Positions 62,404 through 64,000 of a stretch of DNA of 64,000 bases are shown piece by piece. Below the pieces are notes generated by a model. That model was given only the letters and a program-made list of their open reading frames with translations, did not search any database and was not told where the DNA came from. Position 1 is the stretch's first letter; each line of letters starts with the position of its first letter. Made by a program: the position numbers and the translations under genes. Source of the stretch: Azadirachta indica (lineage: Eukaryota; Streptophyta; Magnoliopsida; Sapindales; Meliaceae); assembly GCA_022749755.1 (NCBI GenBank), contig CM040444.1, forward strand, positions 8,669,774 through 8,733,773. The letters run 5' to 3'.

Positions 62404-62646
62404 ACAAAAGTCAAGAAACTGATACAACGAAGAAAGATTCCTACCCAAGAAAGTCGCCTTGGTGTAAAGGATATCAAACATGAATCCAAGCTCAATTGCA
62501 ACCAAACCGAAGGCTTCGCTTGCTGACGTCTGGTGAAGCATATTGTAGCTTAAAATCTCTTCACCATAGACAAGAATTAGTTCTGCATATAAGTTCCCAA
62601 ATCTCTTAAATAAAAAATGAGCTTCAATCAGCCAGTGAACTGAATC
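62404..62646 (-). pseudogene. Partial copy of the DUF4220 gene (243 bp)
   Basis: It aligns with 28315-28565 in the same orientation with about fifteen substitutions and one 8-base deletion near 62453, i.e. roughly 94% identity by eye. It covers residues about 227-310 when counted from the upstream Met at 29243, the segment between the GIIRYGERT and SDWAKL landmarks of the intact gene. The deletion shifts the frame. No other part of the gene accompanies it. Its left edge shares ACAAAAG with the copia gag and its right edge TGAATC with the plastid sequence, so both joints could have formed by end joining. Confidence 0.93.
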
Positions 62647-62647
62647 A

Positions 62648-63179
62648 CTGATCCAATTTGAGTACCTCTACAAAATAGACCTCAATAGACAACTGAAGAG
62701 TAAAAGCAGCAAGTGATTGAGTTCAGTGGTTCCTCATATAAAATTATTAACTCTAGAGATATAGTAATATGGAGAAGACAAAATTGTTTCAAGCACCAAT
62801 AGAACCAGAAGCGCACTTTGTTTTAAAGAGACAAGGACGGGTTATTAACATTTGATTTGATGGTCAAAGGCGAATTGAAAGCTAAGCAGTGGTAATGGTA
62901 ACTAGAAAGATTTCCTACGATAAAATAGAGATGTCTCTTACGTTAACCATAATATGTGGAAGTATCTACGTAATTTCATAGAGTCATTCGTTCTAAATGC
63001 TACATGAAGAACAGAAGCCAGATGATGGAATGGGAAAACTTAGGATGCAGAAGATTATAACATGAGTGATTTAGCAGATTTGGATTCCTATATATCCACA
63101 TTTTGTTTTCGCTGTGTCTTACTATGTATCATTTGATCATCCACAAAATCCCTTACCTTTAGTTTCAATCTAATTTCAA
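62648..63179 (+). pseudogene. trnK: Plastid-derived trnK intron segment (NUPT)
   Basis: CTGATCCAATTTGAGTACC, TGAAGAGTAA(A/G)AGCAGCAAG and TAGTAATATGGAGAAGACAA are conserved plant plastid trnK-intron sequence lying 5' of matK. They are continuous with the matK homology that follows. Indels and point changes relative to plastid sequence, and its junction with nuclear repeats, show it is a nuclear copy. Confidence 0.85.
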
Positions 63180-64000
63180 ATAGAGGAATTTCAAGTATAT
63201 TTAGAACTAGATAGATCTCAACAACACGAATTCCTATACCCACTTCTTTTTCAAGAGTATATTTATGCACTTGCTCATGATCATGGTTTAAATAAATCGA
63301 TGATCTCATTGAAAAATAGGGACTACGACAATAAATCTAGTTCACTAAGTGTTAAATGGTTAATTCCTCGAATGTATAAACCAATTTATTTGAGTATTTC
63401 TGCTAATGATTCTAACCAAAATTAATTTTTTGAGCACAACTCTAATTTGTATTCTCAAATTATATCAGAGGTATTTGCAGTCATTGTGGAAATTCCATTT
63501 TCCCTAGAGTTGTAGCTTTTTTAGAAGGGAAAGATATAGAAAAATCTCATAATTCACAATCAATTCATTCAATATTTCCTTTTCTTGAGGACAAATTTTC
63601 ACATTTAAATTATATGTTAGATGGACTAATACCCTACCTTATTCACCGCGAAATCTTGGTTCAACTCCTTTGCTGCTGGGTAAAAGATATCTCTTCTTTA
63701 CATTTATTACGGTTCTTTCTCCACGAGCATTTTAATTTGAATTGGAATAGTCTTATTAGTTTAAAGAACTCCATTTCCTTTTTTTCAAACAGGAATTTAA
63801 GACTATTATTGTTTCTATATAATTCTCATGTATATGCATATGAATCCATCTTCTTTGTTCTTTATAACCAATTTTCTCATTTATGATCAATATCCTCTGG
63901 AGCCCTTTTTGAGCAAATAAATTTCTATAGAAAAGTTGACAATCTTGTTGAAGTCTTTACTAATGATTTTCAGGATATCTTATGGTTGTTCAAGTATCCT
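63180..64000 (+). pseudogene. matK: Plastid-derived matK (maturase K) pseudogene, 5' half
   Basis: Homology starts at codon 1 (ATA at 63180-63182 where plastids have ATG), followed by [20 protein letters not shown]. It continues through [68 protein letters not shown] and [13 protein letters not shown]. It runs off the window at [16 protein letters not shown], about 270 of roughly 505 codons. The start codon is lost, stops are present (for example TAA after SNQN near 63424 and TGA near 63885 in place of an Arg codon), and single-base indels shift the frame. In plastids the product assists group II intron splicing; here it is a decayed nuclear insertion. The minus ORF 63088-63309 is its antisense shadow. 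Confidence 0.95.

Noticed and set aside
63088..63309. 73-codon minus ORF
   Set aside because: Antisense of the plastid-derived matK start.
1..64000. A new multi-gene system or gene cluster
   Set aside because: Only one host gene-like locus and fragments of known transposon classes are visible; no conserved neighbourhood of unknown genes exists here.

Overview
This window is plant nuclear DNA, almost certainly from a eudicot. It is AT-rich, holds Ty1/copia and Ty3/gypsy retrotransposons of plant lineages with plant tRNA primer-binding sites, carries hAT and CACTA DNA transposons, has one gene of the plant-specific DUF4220/DUF594 membrane-protein family, and ends in a decayed nuclear copy of plastid trnK-matK. 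I cannot name the species. Almost everything is repeat-derived and decayed, with stops and frameshifts throughout the transposon frames. I found no evidence of a new multi-gene system; the value lies in nested insertions, paired-LTR comparisons and one broken host gene with a second partial copy.

Layout. 1-1930: Ty1/copia pol remnant. It is cut at 1931/1932 by an Athila-type Ty3/gypsy element (5' LTR 1932-3091, tRNA-Asp-type primer site, gag, protease and the start of RT, ending near 8600). That element is itself interrupted by a 452-bp hAT-type MITE (4311-4762) and by a 1.96-kb LTR-like insert (5004-6962). 8620-9450: minus-strand copia fragment (gag, primer site, LTR). 9901-11329: minus-strand LTR-like segment of the Athila-type family. 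12075-16107: tandemly duplicated LTR-like blocks, followed by a gypsy gag remnant to 17165 and a roughly 75-bp minisatellite to 18035. 21797-24917: non-autonomous CACTA element with unusually long (about 0.7 kb) inverted ends.

25-38 kb: the only host gene-like locus is on the minus strand at 27179-29165. It is a single-exon DUF4220/DUF594 gene whose last conserved block is shifted out of frame. It is flanked by AT-rich DNA holding a small hAT-type MITE (30587-30755), a 1.15-kb inverted-repeat element (31253-32402) and a degenerate tandem array of roughly 1-kb units (about 32.5-36.9 kb).

38613-51523: one 12.9-kb Ty3/gypsy element of a Tat-like type with both LTRs, gag, protease-RT-RNase H-integrase and a decayed antisense ORF between pol and the 3' LTR. 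A MITE sits in the 5' LTR only, and the 3' LTR gives its empty site. 52.3-54.65 kb: decayed hAT transposase. 56.5-60.1 kb: Ulp1-type (C48) protease remnant and arrays of short subterminal-type repeats resembling those of CACTA elements. 60912-62403: copia LTR, primer site and gag remnant, joined to a 243-bp copy of part of the DUF4220 gene (62404-62646). That copy is joined directly to plastid-derived trnK intron and matK, which run off the window end.

The elements do not form a pathway. The host gene is predicted to encode a multi-pass membrane protein of unknown function.
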